Source: Cedecea lapagei
Lineage (GTDB): Bacteria > Pseudomonadota > Gammaproteobacteria > Enterobacterales > Enterobacteriaceae
Assembly: GCF_900635955.1 (NCBI RefSeq)
Contig: NZ_LR134201.1
Span: 4,402,001-4,466,000, forward strand
Length of the DNA: 64,000 nt
Direction: 5' to 3'
Made by a program: the position numbers and the translations under genes
The notes under the pieces: model-generated
The model's database searches: none
Seen by the model: only the letters and a program-made list of their open reading frames with translations
What the model was told of the DNA's origin: nothing
Part shown: one piece after another, positions 1-7,709 of the stretch
How the letters are laid out: each line of letters starts with the position of its first letter
Position numbering within the stretch: the stretch's first letter is position 1

Positions 1-1109
1 GCGGCGCGTTCCGCAACGTTCGCGCGGAGGATCTGTCTGCGCACCTGATGCGCAGCATTCTGTCCCGTAACCCGGCGCTCGAAGCGGCGGCGCTGGATGA
101 TATTTACTGGGGCTGCGTACAGCAGACGCTGGAGCAAGGCTTCAATATTGCACGCAACGCGTCCCTGTTGGCTGAAATCCCTCATTCGGTCCCCGCCACT
201 ACGGTGAACCGTCTCTGCGGCTCTTCAATGCAGGCGCTGCACGATGCCGCCCGCATGATCCAAACCGGCGACGCGCATGCCTGCCTGATTGGCGGCGTGG
301 AGCACATGGGCCACGTGCCGATGACCCACGGCATTGACTTCCATCCGGGCCTGAGCCGCAACGTCGCAAAAGCTGCGGGCATGATGGGCCTGACGGCTGA
401 AATGCTCTCCCGCCTGCACGGCATCAGCCGTGAAATGCAGGATCAGTTTGCCGCTCGCTCGCATCAGCGTGCCTGGGCTGCAACGGAAGCCGGTCATTTT
501 AAAGCTGAAATAATGCCGACCAGCGGCCACGATGCCGACGGCGTTCTGAAGCGCTATGACTTCGACGAAGTGATTCGTCCCGAAACCACGGTTGAAGGCC
601 TGGCGGCGCTGAAGCCTGCTTTTGATCCGGTCAACGGGACGGTCACCGCAGGCACCTCGTCAGCGCTGTCCGATGGCGCATCGGCGATGCTGCTGATGAG
701 TGAATCACGCGCCAAAGAGCTGGGCCTGAAAATCCGCGCTCGCGTACGCTCCATGGCCGTCGTCGGCTGCGATCCGTCCATCATGGGTTACGGCCCGGTT
801 CCGGCCTCAAGGCTGGCGCTGAAAAAAGCAGGCCTGACGGCTCAGGATATCGATTTGTTCGAAATGAACGAAGCGTTTGCCGCCCAGATCCTGCCGTGTA
901 TTAAAGATCTGGGGCTGATGGATAAGATCGACGAGAAGATCAACCTGAACGGTGGGGCGATCGCCCTGGGCCACCCGCTTGGTTGTTCCGGCTCGCGCAT
1001 CAGCACCACGCTTATCAACCTGATGGAGCGTCGCGACGCGCAGTTTGGCCTGGCTACGATGTGTATCGGCCTGGGTCAGGGTATCGCAACCGTATTTGAA
1101 CGCGTTTAA
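1..1109 (+). CDS. fadA: 3-ketoacyl-CoA thiolase FadA (5' end cut by window)
   Basis: FadA is the thiolase subunit of the aerobic fatty-acid beta-oxidation complex; with FadB it releases acetyl-CoA from 3-ketoacyl-CoA. The reading frame enters the window already open (frame starting at base 3), at about residue 20 of the 387-residue E. coli protein, and runs to the TAA at 1107-1109. The nucleophilic cysteine motif NRLCGSSMQALHDAAR, the GHPLGCSG histidine loop and the C-terminal CIGLGQG cysteine loop are all visible. The first ATG at 48 is internal, not the true start. fadB should lie just outside the window to the left. A hairpin terminator follows immediately. Confidence 0.97.
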   Translation, partial: GAFRNVRAEDLSAHLMRSILSRNPALEAAALDDIYWGCVQQTLEQGFNIARNASLLAEIPHSVPATTVNRLCGSSMQALHDAARMIQTGDAHACLIGGVEHMGHVPMTHGIDFHPGLSRNVAKAAGMMGLTAEMLSRLHGISREMQDQFAARSHQRAWAATEAGHFKAEIMPTSGHDADGVLKRYDFDEVIRPETTVEGLAALKPAFDPVNGTVTAGTSSALSDGASAMLLMSESRAKELGLKIRARVRSMAVVGCDPSIMGYGPVPASRLALKKAGLTAQDIDLFEMNEAFAAQILPCIKDLGLMDKIDEKINLNGGAIALGHPLGCSGSRISTTLINLMERRDAQFGLATMCIGLGQGIATVFERV

Positions 1110-1137
1110 TAAAAAACTGAGTTTAGTTGCCGTGTTT

Positions 1138-1162
1138 CCCGCCTGTCAGGGGCGGGTTTTTT
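1138..1162 (+). terminator. Rho-independent terminator of fadA
   Basis: A CCCGCC/GGCGGG stem with a 7-base loop is followed by six T residues, 29 bases past the fadA stop codon. It separates fadA from the convergent fre gene. Confidence 0.85.
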
Positions 1163-1174
1163 ATTGCTTAAGAA

Positions 1175-1202
1175 TAAAAAAAACCACCGACGATACGGTG
1201 GC
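1175..1202 (-). terminator. Rho-independent terminator of ubiD-fre
   Basis: Read on the minus strand, a GCCACCG/CGGTGG stem is followed by nine U residues, about 20 bases past the fre stop codon. Confidence 0.85.
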
Positions 1203-1223
1203 TTCTTCTGACGACGTCGAGCC

Positions 1224-1925
1224 TTAGATAAAGGAGAACGCGTCGCCGAACATATGATCCACCAGCGCACCGCGCTCATTGCAGAAAAGCTCACGGGCGA
1301 TTTTCGCCATTTCGAAACGGCCTGCGATGTAAATATCGTGCCCGCTCAGTGAACTGTAATCCTGCATAACGGCGGTCAGTACTGTCCCACTGCGACCACG
1401 CCAGCCCTCTTCCGGCTGCTCAACCACGGCTTCAACACGCAGGTTTTGGTGCTGCAGAGTCAGTCCTTCAAGCTCGGCCAGATCGTAGAGGTGTTTCTCT
1501 TCGCGACCGCCCCAGTAAATGGCAATTTCGCGCTGCGGATTACGCGCCAGCGCCGTCAGCAGAATAGAACGTACGTAAGAGAAGCCTGTTCCCCCGGCAA
1601 TCAGAATGAGCGGACGGTCTTCATCTTCGCGCAGCCACGCATCGCCGTGCGGCATATCAACCACTATTTCCTGCTCTTTCAGAATACGGTCCATGACCGC
1701 CATAGCATACAGATTGAGCTCCGAAGCACCGATGTGCAGCTCAATGAACTCGTGTTCGCTCGGCGTGGATGCCATAGAGAACGGGCGCTTATCCCGCTCG
1801 TCCATCACCACCATCAAATACTGCCCGGCCTGGAATGAGAAATCGCCTTCCGGCAGCAATCGAACGCGATACACCGTGTCGGTTATCGCTTCTACCGAGT
1901 TCACTTTACAGCTTAAGGTTGTCAT
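1224..1925 (-). CDS. fre: NAD(P)H-flavin reductase Fre
   Basis: Cytosolic 233-residue flavin reductase that uses NAD(P)H to reduce free FMN/FAD and so feeds electrons to flavin- and iron-dependent enzymes. The flavin-binding RPFSMAS motif (about residues 47-53) and the nucleotide-binding IAGGTGFSYVRS loop place it in the ferredoxin-reductase fold family. I chose the ATG at 1925, not the upstream in-frame one, because it gives the family's MTTLSCKV start and has AGGGA a few bases upstream. It sits 47 bp downstream of ubiD on the same strand, as in E. coli. Confidence 0.96.
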   Translation of the reverse strand: MTTLSCKVNSVEAITDTVYRVRLLPEGDFSFQAGQYLMVVMDERDKRPFSMASTPSEHEFIELHIGASELNLYAMAVMDRILKEQEIVVDMPHGDAWLREDEDRPLILIAGGTGFSYVRSILLTALARNPQREIAIYWGGREEKHLYDLAELEGLTLQHQNLRVEAVVEQPEEGWRGRSGTVLTAVMQDYSSLSGHDIYIAGRFEMAKIARELFCNERGALVDHMFGDAFSFI

Positions 1926-1972
1926 GCGTTCCCTCTGTCGGGTCAATAATGCTAAACCGTAAAGGTCGCCGC

Positions 1973-3457
1973 TCAGGCGCCTTTGTCGTTATCAAAAATA
2001 GCCAGTTCATCCCAGATTGCATCAATACGCGCGCATACTTCAGCATCTTTCTTGATTGGGCGCCCCCATTCACGGTGGGTTTCACCCGGCCATTTATTGG
2101 TGGCGTCCAGTCCCATTTTAGAGCCCAACCCGGAAACCGGGGAGGCAAAATCCAGATAGTCTATCGGCGTGTTATCCACCAGTACCGTATCACGGGAGGG
2201 ATCCATTCGAGTAGTGATCGCCCAGATAACATCATTCCAGTCACGCGCATTCACGTCGTCATCGCACACGATAACAAACTTGGTGTACATAAACTGGCGC
2301 AGGAACGACCAGACGCCCATCATCACCCGCTTGGCGTGCCCAGCATACTGTTTTTTGATCGTCACTACAGCCAGTCGATAGGAACATCCTTCCGGTGGCA
2401 GGTAGAAATCAATAATTTCCGGGAACTGCTTTTGCAGGATCGGCACCAGCACTTCATTGAGCGCAACGCCAAGAACGGCAGGCTCATCCGGCGGACGTCC
2501 CGTGTAGGTGGAATGATAAATCGCATCCTGCCGCTGGGTAACGTGAGTCACGGTAAACACCGGGAAGTTGTCGACTTCATTGTAGTAACCGGTGTGGTCG
2601 CCGTAAGGACCTTCCGGCGCCATTTCGCCTGACTCAATGTAACCTTCGAGCACAATTTCCGCGCTCGCGGGCACCTCAAGATCGTTGGAAATACACTTAA
2701 CAACCTCGGTTTTTGTGCCGCGCAGCAACCCTGCAAAAGCGTATTCAGAAAGCGTGTCCGGTACGGGCGTCACGGCACCAAGAATCGTTGCCGGGTCGGC
2801 ACCCAGCGCTACAGAAACGGGAAAACGTTCGCCGGGATGCGCCAGGCACCACTCATGGAAGTCAAGAGCACCGCCGCGGTGGGATAACCAGCGCATAATC
2901 AGCTTATTCTTGCCAATCAGCTGCTGGCGGTAAATACCCAAATTCTGGCGCTCTTTGTGTGGACCTCGGGTCACCGTTAGTCCCCAGGTAATCAGCGGAG
3001 CGACGTCTTCCGGCCAGCAGCGCATAATGGGAATACGGTTCAGGTCGACTTCATCGCCTTCCCACACCTGCTCCTGGCAAGGCGCATTACGCAGGCGTTT
3101 GGTGGGCATATTCAGAACTTGTTTAAACTGCGGGAGTTTGTCGAACAGGTCGCGGAACCCTTTTGGCGGCTCCGGCTCCTTGAGGAAAGCCAGCAGTTTT
3201 CCGACTTCACGCAGGGCGGCAACATCTTCCTGCCCCATGCCCATGGCCACGCGCTTTGGCGTTCCAAACAGGTTGCACAGCACCGGCATCCTGTAGCCCT
3301 TCGGGTTTTCAAACAGCAACGCCGGACCACCGGCTCGCAGGGTGCGATCGGCAATTTCAGTCATTTCCAGGTTCGGATCGACAGGCAATGTAATACGTTT
3401 GAGCTCGCCCTGCTGCTCAAGCAGCGCAAGAAATTCGCGTAGGTCGTGGTATTTCAT
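1973..3457 (-). CDS. ubiD: 4-hydroxy-3-polyprenylbenzoate decarboxylase UbiD
   Basis: UbiD decarboxylates octaprenyl-hydroxybenzoate in ubiquinone synthesis and needs prenylated FMN made by UbiX. The 494-residue protein is near identical to E. coli UbiD, including the catalytic APEGPYGDHTGYY segment and the LITWGLTVTRGP core. The open frame extends 11 codons upstream, but the ATG at 3457 (MKYHDLREF) matches the family start (E. coli MDAMKYNDLRDF). It is transcribed with fre and divergently from rfaH, 188 bp away. Confidence 0.96.
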   Translation of the reverse strand: MKYHDLREFLALLEQQGELKRITLPVDPNLEMTEIADRTLRAGGPALLFENPKGYRMPVLCNLFGTPKRVAMGMGQEDVAALREVGKLLAFLKEPEPPKGFRDLFDKLPQFKQVLNMPTKRLRNAPCQEQVWEGDEVDLNRIPIMRCWPEDVAPLITWGLTVTRGPHKERQNLGIYRQQLIGKNKLIMRWLSHRGGALDFHEWCLAHPGERFPVSVALGADPATILGAVTPVPDTLSEYAFAGLLRGTKTEVVKCISNDLEVPASAEIVLEGYIESGEMAPEGPYGDHTGYYNEVDNFPVFTVTHVTQRQDAIYHSTYTGRPPDEPAVLGVALNEVLVPILQKQFPEIIDFYLPPEGCSYRLAVVTIKKQYAGHAKRVMMGVWSFLRQFMYTKFVIVCDDDVNARDWNDVIWAITTRMDPSRDTVLVDNTPIDYLDFASPVSGLGSKMGLDATNKWPGETHREWGRPIKKDAEVCARIDAIWDELAIFDNDKGA

Positions 3458-3645
3458 GCAATTTATCGTGACGTCGGATTTTGCCTTCATTATACGGACT
3501 TCACCGCCGCCATGCTGTATTTTTGTTAAATGAGCGTGAAACTGGCCGCCTGCTTCCTCCTTCAGCCAGGTTATACTGTCGCTGTCTATCTCTGCACAAG
3601 ACGTTTTGTTATTCTGACGCGCTTAAGCGGGCGAAAAGAGAAATT

Positions 3646-4134
3646 ATGCAATCCTGGTATCTTCTGTACTGTAAACGTGGGCAATTGCTGCGCGCAAAAG
3701 AGCATCTTGAACGCCAGGCGGTAAATTGCCTTACGCCGATGATCACGCTCGAGAAAATGGTGCGTGGCAAGAGAACTGCGGTCAGTGAACCTTTATTCCC
3801 GAACTATATGTTTGTCGAATTCGATCCGGAGTCTATCCATACCACCACGGTCCATTCCACCCGGGGCGTCAGCCATTTTGTGCGCTTTGGGGCGCAACCT
3901 GCTACGGTGCCGGAAAAAGTGATTGATGAGCTGATGCACTATCAGACCGGGGATATCACCGATCCGGAGACGCCTTATGCCGGCGATACCGTGGTGATTA
4001 CCGAAGGGGCTTTCGAAGGGTTACAGGCAATTTTTGCCGAGCCGGACGGTGAAGCCCGCTCGATGTTGCTGCTGAACTTATTGAATAAGCAGGTGCGGCA
4101 AAGCGTCAGGAATACCGACTTCCGTAAGGTTTAA
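3646..4134 (+). CDS. rfaH: Transcription/translation antitermination factor RfaH
   Basis: NusG paralogue of 162 residues recruited to RNA polymerase at ops sites in the leaders of long operons (LPS core, capsule, haemolysin, conjugation), where it suppresses Rho termination and couples ribosomes. The N-terminal NGN domain (MQSWYLLYCKRGQLLRA, then LFPNYMFVEFDP) and the C-terminal fold-switching KOW region (about residues 110-162) are both intact. The start is the ATG at 3646 that gives the family length; upstream in-frame codons extend through intergenic DNA and are rejected. No ops element was noticed elsewhere in this window. Confidence 0.97.
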   Translation: MQSWYLLYCKRGQLLRAKEHLERQAVNCLTPMITLEKMVRGKRTAVSEPLFPNYMFVEFDPESIHTTTVHSTRGVSHFVRFGAQPATVPEKVIDELMHYQTGDITDPETPYAGDTVVITEGAFEGLQAIFAEPDGEARSMLLLNLLNKQVRQSVRNTDFRKV

Positions 4135-4140
4135 TGCACA

Positions 4141-4165
4141 AAGGCCAGCAAATGCTGGCCTTTTT
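4141..4165 (+). terminator. Terminator between convergent rfaH and hemB
   Basis: Perfect AAGGCCAGCA/TGCTGGCCTT stem with a two-base spacer, followed by TTTTT on the plus strand, directly after rfaH. It may also stop hemB transcription from the other side, although the U tract is weaker there. Confidence 0.85.
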
Positions 4166-4180
4166 GTCACTGCGCGGCAA

Positions 4181-5203
4181 CTAGCGCTGCATCTGCTCGT
4201 CGTGCAACCACTGGGCAACACGTTTTGAGAAGTACGTCAGCACGCCATCGGCTCCGGCACGCTTGAAGCACAGCAAAGATTCCATAATTGCCGGTTTTTC
4301 GGCGAGCCAGCCGTTCTGAATCGCCGCCATGTGCATGGCGTATTCCCCAGAGACCTGATAGGCGAAGGTCGGCACGCCAAAGGTATCTTTCACGCGGCGC
4401 ACAACGTCGAGGTAAGGCATCCCCGGTTTTACCATCACCATGTCGGCCCCTTCCTGCAGATCCTGCGCCACTTCCTGCAGCGCTTCATCGCTGTTGGCTG
4501 GATCCATCTGGTAGGTTTTCTTGTTGCCGCCTTTCAGGTTACCGGAGGAGCCAATCGCGTCACGGAAAGGCCCGTAGTAGCAGGAAGCATATTTCGCCGC
4601 GTAAGACATGATCTGGGTATTCACAAACCCATCGGCTTCCAGCCGATCCCGAATAGAGCCGATACGCCCATCCATCATGTCGCTAGGTGCCAGGATCTCT
4701 GCCCCAGCTTCGGCATGGGAAAGCGCCTGGCGAACCAGAATCTCGCGGGTGACGTCGTTAATCACATAACCATCAGCATCGATCACGCCGTCCTGCCCGT
4801 GGGTGGTATACGGATCCAGCGCGACGTCAGTCAGCAGCCCAAGCTCAGGCACGGCATCTTTCAGCGCACGCACGGCACGCTGCACCAGCCCGTTTGGGTT
4901 GTACGCTTCTTCCGCATGCAGCGATTTCCCATCGCCTTCGATAACCGGGAACAAGGAGAGCACCGGCACCCCCAGCTTCGCCACAGCCTCTGCTTCTTTC
5001 AGTAGCTGATCGATCGTCAGGCGATAAACACCCGGCATTGACGGCACTTCCTGCTGCTGGTTGTGGCCTTCCATGACAAATACAGGATAGATAAGGTCGT
5101 TAACCGTCAGCTGGTTCTCAGCCACAAGGCGACGACTGAAGTCATGGCGGCGTACGCGACGCATACGGCGACCGGGAAACGTACCGGGAAATGCATAGCT
5201 CAT
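4181..5203 (-). CDS. hemB: Porphobilinogen synthase HemB, aspartate-type metal site
   Basis: HemB condenses two 5-aminolevulinate molecules to porphobilinogen, the first common step to haem, sirohaem and B12. The 340-residue protein has both Schiff-base lysines (K204 in YAAKYAS, K259 in MVMVKPGMPYLD). The metal site reads D126-V-A-L-D130...D138: the three zinc-binding cysteines known from E. coli HemB (C120, C122, C130) are replaced by A128, D130 and D138, the pattern of magnesium-type enzymes such as Pseudomonas HemB. Its start codon overlaps the tatD stop by one base (TAATG), implying coupled translation. In E. coli K-12 hemB lies elsewhere, so the location is also different. Confidence 0.93.
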   Translation of the reverse strand: MSYAFPGTFPGRRMRRVRRHDFSRRLVAENQLTVNDLIYPVFVMEGHNQQQEVPSMPGVYRLTIDQLLKEAEAVAKLGVPVLSLFPVIEGDGKSLHAEEAYNPNGLVQRAVRALKDAVPELGLLTDVALDPYTTHGQDGVIDADGYVINDVTREILVRQALSHAEAGAEILAPSDMMDGRIGSIRDRLEADGFVNTQIMSYAAKYASCYYGPFRDAIGSSGNLKGGNKKTYQMDPANSDEALQEVAQDLQEGADMVMVKPGMPYLDVVRRVKDTFGVPTFAYQVSGEYAMHMAAIQNGWLAEKPAIMESLLCFKRAGADGVLTYFSKRVAQWLHDEQMQR

Positions 5204-6000
5204 TAAAATTTCTCCTGATTAAAACCCAGTCGGAATAACCGACGAGCGTTGTCATCTGTTACCCGCGCAAGCCAGGCCGGGTCTTCGCCGCGCCATTCGG
5301 CTACCTTATTGAGGATATGGGGCAGGTAACAGGGTTCGTTGCGGCGGGACGCAGGTTTTGGTTGTAGATCCCGGGGCAACAAATAGGGAGCATCAGTTTC
5401 CAGCAGCAGCTGCTGAGCCGGGATGACCGGCAGCAACTCTCGCAGGGCCAGACCACGACGCTCATCGCAAACCCAGCCAGTAATGCCGATAAACAGGCCT
5501 CGTAGCAGGCAATCACGCGCTTCGGCTTCGGTACCGGTGAAGCAGTGCAGCACCACGCCGGGCAGCTGATCCAGCCAAGGGTCCAGCAGCGCCAGAAAAC
5601 GCTCGTGGGCGTCACGGCAGTGCAAAAATACCGGCATCATCAGCTCGGCGGCCAACGCCAACTGCTCGGTAAAAGCGCGCTCCTGCTCGGCAGGCGTGGA
5701 AAAGTTACGGTTAAAATCCAGGCCGCACTCGCCTATGGCGACAACCTGAGGTGCGGTGGCTAACTTACGGATGGCGGCGGCCGTTGTCTCATTCCACTGG
5801 CTGGCATTGTGCGGATGCACCCCCGCCGTGGACCAGCAGTTATCATATTGCTGCGCCATAATCAGCGCCTGTTCACTTTCGTGGAGGTTGGTACCGGTCA
5901 ACATCATGCCGCTCAGGCCAGCCTGCCACGCACGCGTGACCACTTCCGCATGGTCTTTCGCAAATTGCGAACTGGTTAGATTTACGCCAATATCAAACAT
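5203..6000 (-). CDS. tatD: TatD-family metal-dependent 3'-5' exonuclease
   Basis: TatD nucleases degrade DNA and take part in repair of oxidised DNA; E. coli TatD lies in the tat operon but is not required for export. The 265-residue product has the TIM-barrel metal motifs: GVHPHNAS, GECGLDF, MPVFLHCRDAHERF, VLHCFTG and LLLETDAPYL. The open frame extends 50 codons upstream into tatC, but the ATG at 6000 (MFDIGVNLTSSQF) is the family start. It follows tatC after 43 bp and shares a one-base stop/start overlap with hemB. Confidence 0.95.
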   Translation of the reverse strand: MFDIGVNLTSSQFAKDHAEVVTRAWQAGLSGMMLTGTNLHESEQALIMAQQYDNCWSTAGVHPHNASQWNETTAAAIRKLATAPQVVAIGECGLDFNRNFSTPAEQERAFTEQLALAAELMMPVFLHCRDAHERFLALLDPWLDQLPGVVLHCFTGTEAEARDCLLRGLFIGITGWVCDERRGLALRELLPVIPAQQLLLETDAPYLLPRDLQPKPASRRNEPCYLPHILNKVAEWRGEDPAWLARVTDDNARRLFRLGFNQEKF

Positions 6001-6017
6001 CTCACCCTCCAAACGAC

Positions 6018-6037
6018 AACCGCCCCTGAGGGCGGTT
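6018..6037 (-). other. Perfect 8-bp hairpin between tatC and tatD
   Basis: AACCGCCC and GGGCGGTT pair perfectly around a four-base loop in the 43-bp tatC-tatD gap. On the minus strand it is not followed by a clean U tract, so it may be an attenuator or an mRNA 3'-end stabiliser for tatABC, not a full terminator. Confidence 0.5.
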
Positions 6038-6043
6038 ATTGAG

Positions 6044-6826
6044 TTACTGCTCTTTTTCAGAGCGCTCTTCTTCAGACTCCGTTTCGTCTTCTTCATCGCC
6101 GTTTCGCCCTTTACCGACGTAGAAGCGGGAGAAGAATACGCCAACCTCAAACAGGCAGTACATCGGCACCGCCAGAAGGGTTTGCGAGAAAACGTCCGGC
6201 GGCGTTAACAGCATGCCGACAACAAAAGCGCCCACCAAAATATAAGGACGTTTCTGTTTCAGGGATTCTGGCGTCGTCACCCCCATCCAGCACAGCAGAA
6301 TAATGGCGACGGGCACTTCAAACGCTACGCCAAAGGCCATAAATAGCGACATCACGAAGTCGAGATATTTCGTGATGTCCGTCGACACCACAACCCCTAT
6401 TGGCGCGGTTTTCGTCAGGAAACCAAAGGCAAGCGGGAAGACGACGAAGTAAGCAAAAGCGATGCCGATATAAAACAGCAGCGTGCTGGAGAAAAGCAGC
6501 GGCATCACCATTTTGCGTTCGTGCTTGTACAGGGCAGGGGCAATAAAGGCCCAAATCTGGTACAGGATAACCGGGGCTGCCAGGAACACCGATACGTAAA
6601 TGGTTAATTTGATCGGGGTAAAGAACGGCGAGGCGACATCGGTCGCAATCATCGTTGACCCCAACGGCATATGTTTTATCAGCGGCGCAGAGACCACCTG
6701 ATAAATGTCGTTGGCGAAATAGACCAGCGCCAGGAAAATCACCAGCACGGCGATGATGCTGTTCAGCAGGCGCTTACGCAGCTCAATCAGATGGCTGATG
6801 AGCGGTTGGGTATCTTCAACAGCCAT
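6044..6826 (-). CDS. tatC: Sec-independent protein translocase TatC
   Basis: TatC is the polytopic receptor of the twin-arginine translocase; with TatB it recognises the RR signal peptide of folded exoproteins. The 260 residues begin MAVEDTQPLISHLIELRKRLL, matching E. coli TatC, and show six hydrophobic segments, the first-periplasmic-loop sequence ATDVASPFFTPIKL and a charged C-terminal tail (GDEEDETESEEERSEKEQ). It is separated from tatB by two bases. Confidence 0.97.
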   Translation of the reverse strand: MAVEDTQPLISHLIELRKRLLNSIIAVLVIFLALVYFANDIYQVVSAPLIKHMPLGSTMIATDVASPFFTPIKLTIYVSVFLAAPVILYQIWAFIAPALYKHERKMVMPLLFSSTLLFYIGIAFAYFVVFPLAFGFLTKTAPIGVVVSTDITKYLDFVMSLFMAFGVAFEVPVAIILLCWMGVTTPESLKQKRPYILVGAFVVGMLLTPPDVFSQTLLAVPMYCLFEVGVFFSRFYVGKGRNGDEEDETESEEERSEKEQ

Positions 6827-6828
6827 GG

Positions 6829-7374
6829 TTACGATTTTTCACTCGGAGGTTGCGTAGGGGCTGCAGCAGCGGTGGCTTCCGGGAGAGGCTTCACCTGCGA
6901 CTCAACGGCCGGTTCTACCGCCGCTGGTTCCGACGAAACCGTCTCCGTTGGTACCGCATCTGGCGCACTCGCCTGATGTGCCGCACTCGCTGGCGTCACG
7001 CCTTCGTGACTTTGCTGCTCATCCTTCACCAGCGGATTATGGATGGTGTGGGCTTCGTCACTGTTCTTTTCCGCATCGTGCTGGGTATAGGAACGCTTCA
7101 TCGACTCGGCGGCCTGGCGCAGTTCGTCCATCGACGCCTTAAGTTCAGGCGTCAGATTGTCCATACTGGCTTTCTCGACCTTTTTCAGGCTGTCCTGCAG
7201 CTCCTGCAGCTTCAGTTCCTGAGCGAGTTCGTTCTGCACCGTGGTGGCGAGCGAACGCAGCGCACGCACCCAGCCAACAACTGTTTTGACCGCCACCGGT
7301 AAGCGCTGTGGACCCAGTACAATCAGGCCAATCACGAACACCAGCAGCAGTTCGCCGAAACCAATGTCGAACAC
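6829..7374 (-). CDS. tatB: Sec-independent protein translocase TatB
   Basis: TatB pairs with TatC in the twin-arginine receptor complex. The 181-residue protein has the N-terminal transmembrane helix with FDIGFGELLLVFVIGLIVLGPQRLP, a long amphipathic helix around residues 25-90, and a variable Pro/Ala/Glu-rich tail. It follows tatA after three bases. Length is close to the E. coli protein (171). Confidence 0.96.
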   Translation of the reverse strand: MFDIGFGELLLVFVIGLIVLGPQRLPVAVKTVVGWVRALRSLATTVQNELAQELKLQELQDSLKKVEKASMDNLTPELKASMDELRQAAESMKRSYTQHDAEKNSDEAHTIHNPLVKDEQQSHEGVTPASAAHQASAPDAVPTETVSSEPAAVEPAVESQVKPLPEATAAAAPTQPPSEKS

Positions 7375-7377
7375 GGC

Positions 7378-7632
7378 TTATACCTGCTCTTTATCGTTGC
7401 TTTTCGCTTCGTCTTTTTTCACGTCGCTCGGTTTTTCAGAGAGGGATTTCGCTGTGAAATCAGCATCCTTCTCACCCTTTTCGTTCTCTTTGCTGTCGTC
7501 GTCACTCATGGCTTTCTTGAAGCCCTTAATGGACGCGCCGAGATCTGAACCCAGAGAGCCCAGTTTCTTGGTGCCAAACAATAAAACAACGATAACAGCA
7601 ATGATTAGCAATTGTGGCCAACTGATGCCCAT
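7378..7632 (-). CDS. tatA: Sec-independent protein translocase TatA
   Basis: TatA oligomers form the protein-conducting part of the twin-arginine translocase. The 84 residues contain the single membrane helix (LLIIAVIVVLLFG), the FGTKKLGSLGSDLG hinge and amphipathic helix, and an acidic/lysine tail ending DKEQV as in E. coli. First gene of the tatABCD-hemB run, 77 bp after ubiB. Confidence 0.97.
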   Translation of the reverse strand: MGISWPQLLIIAVIVVLLFGTKKLGSLGSDLGASIKGFKKAMSDDDSKENEKGEKDADFTAKSLSEKPSDVKKDEAKSNDKEQV

Positions 7633-7709
7633 ACCTACTCCCTTATAAAGATGTTAAGGCAATGAGAACCGCTATTATACGGCAATCACCCGTTAATTCC
7701 GATTAAAGT

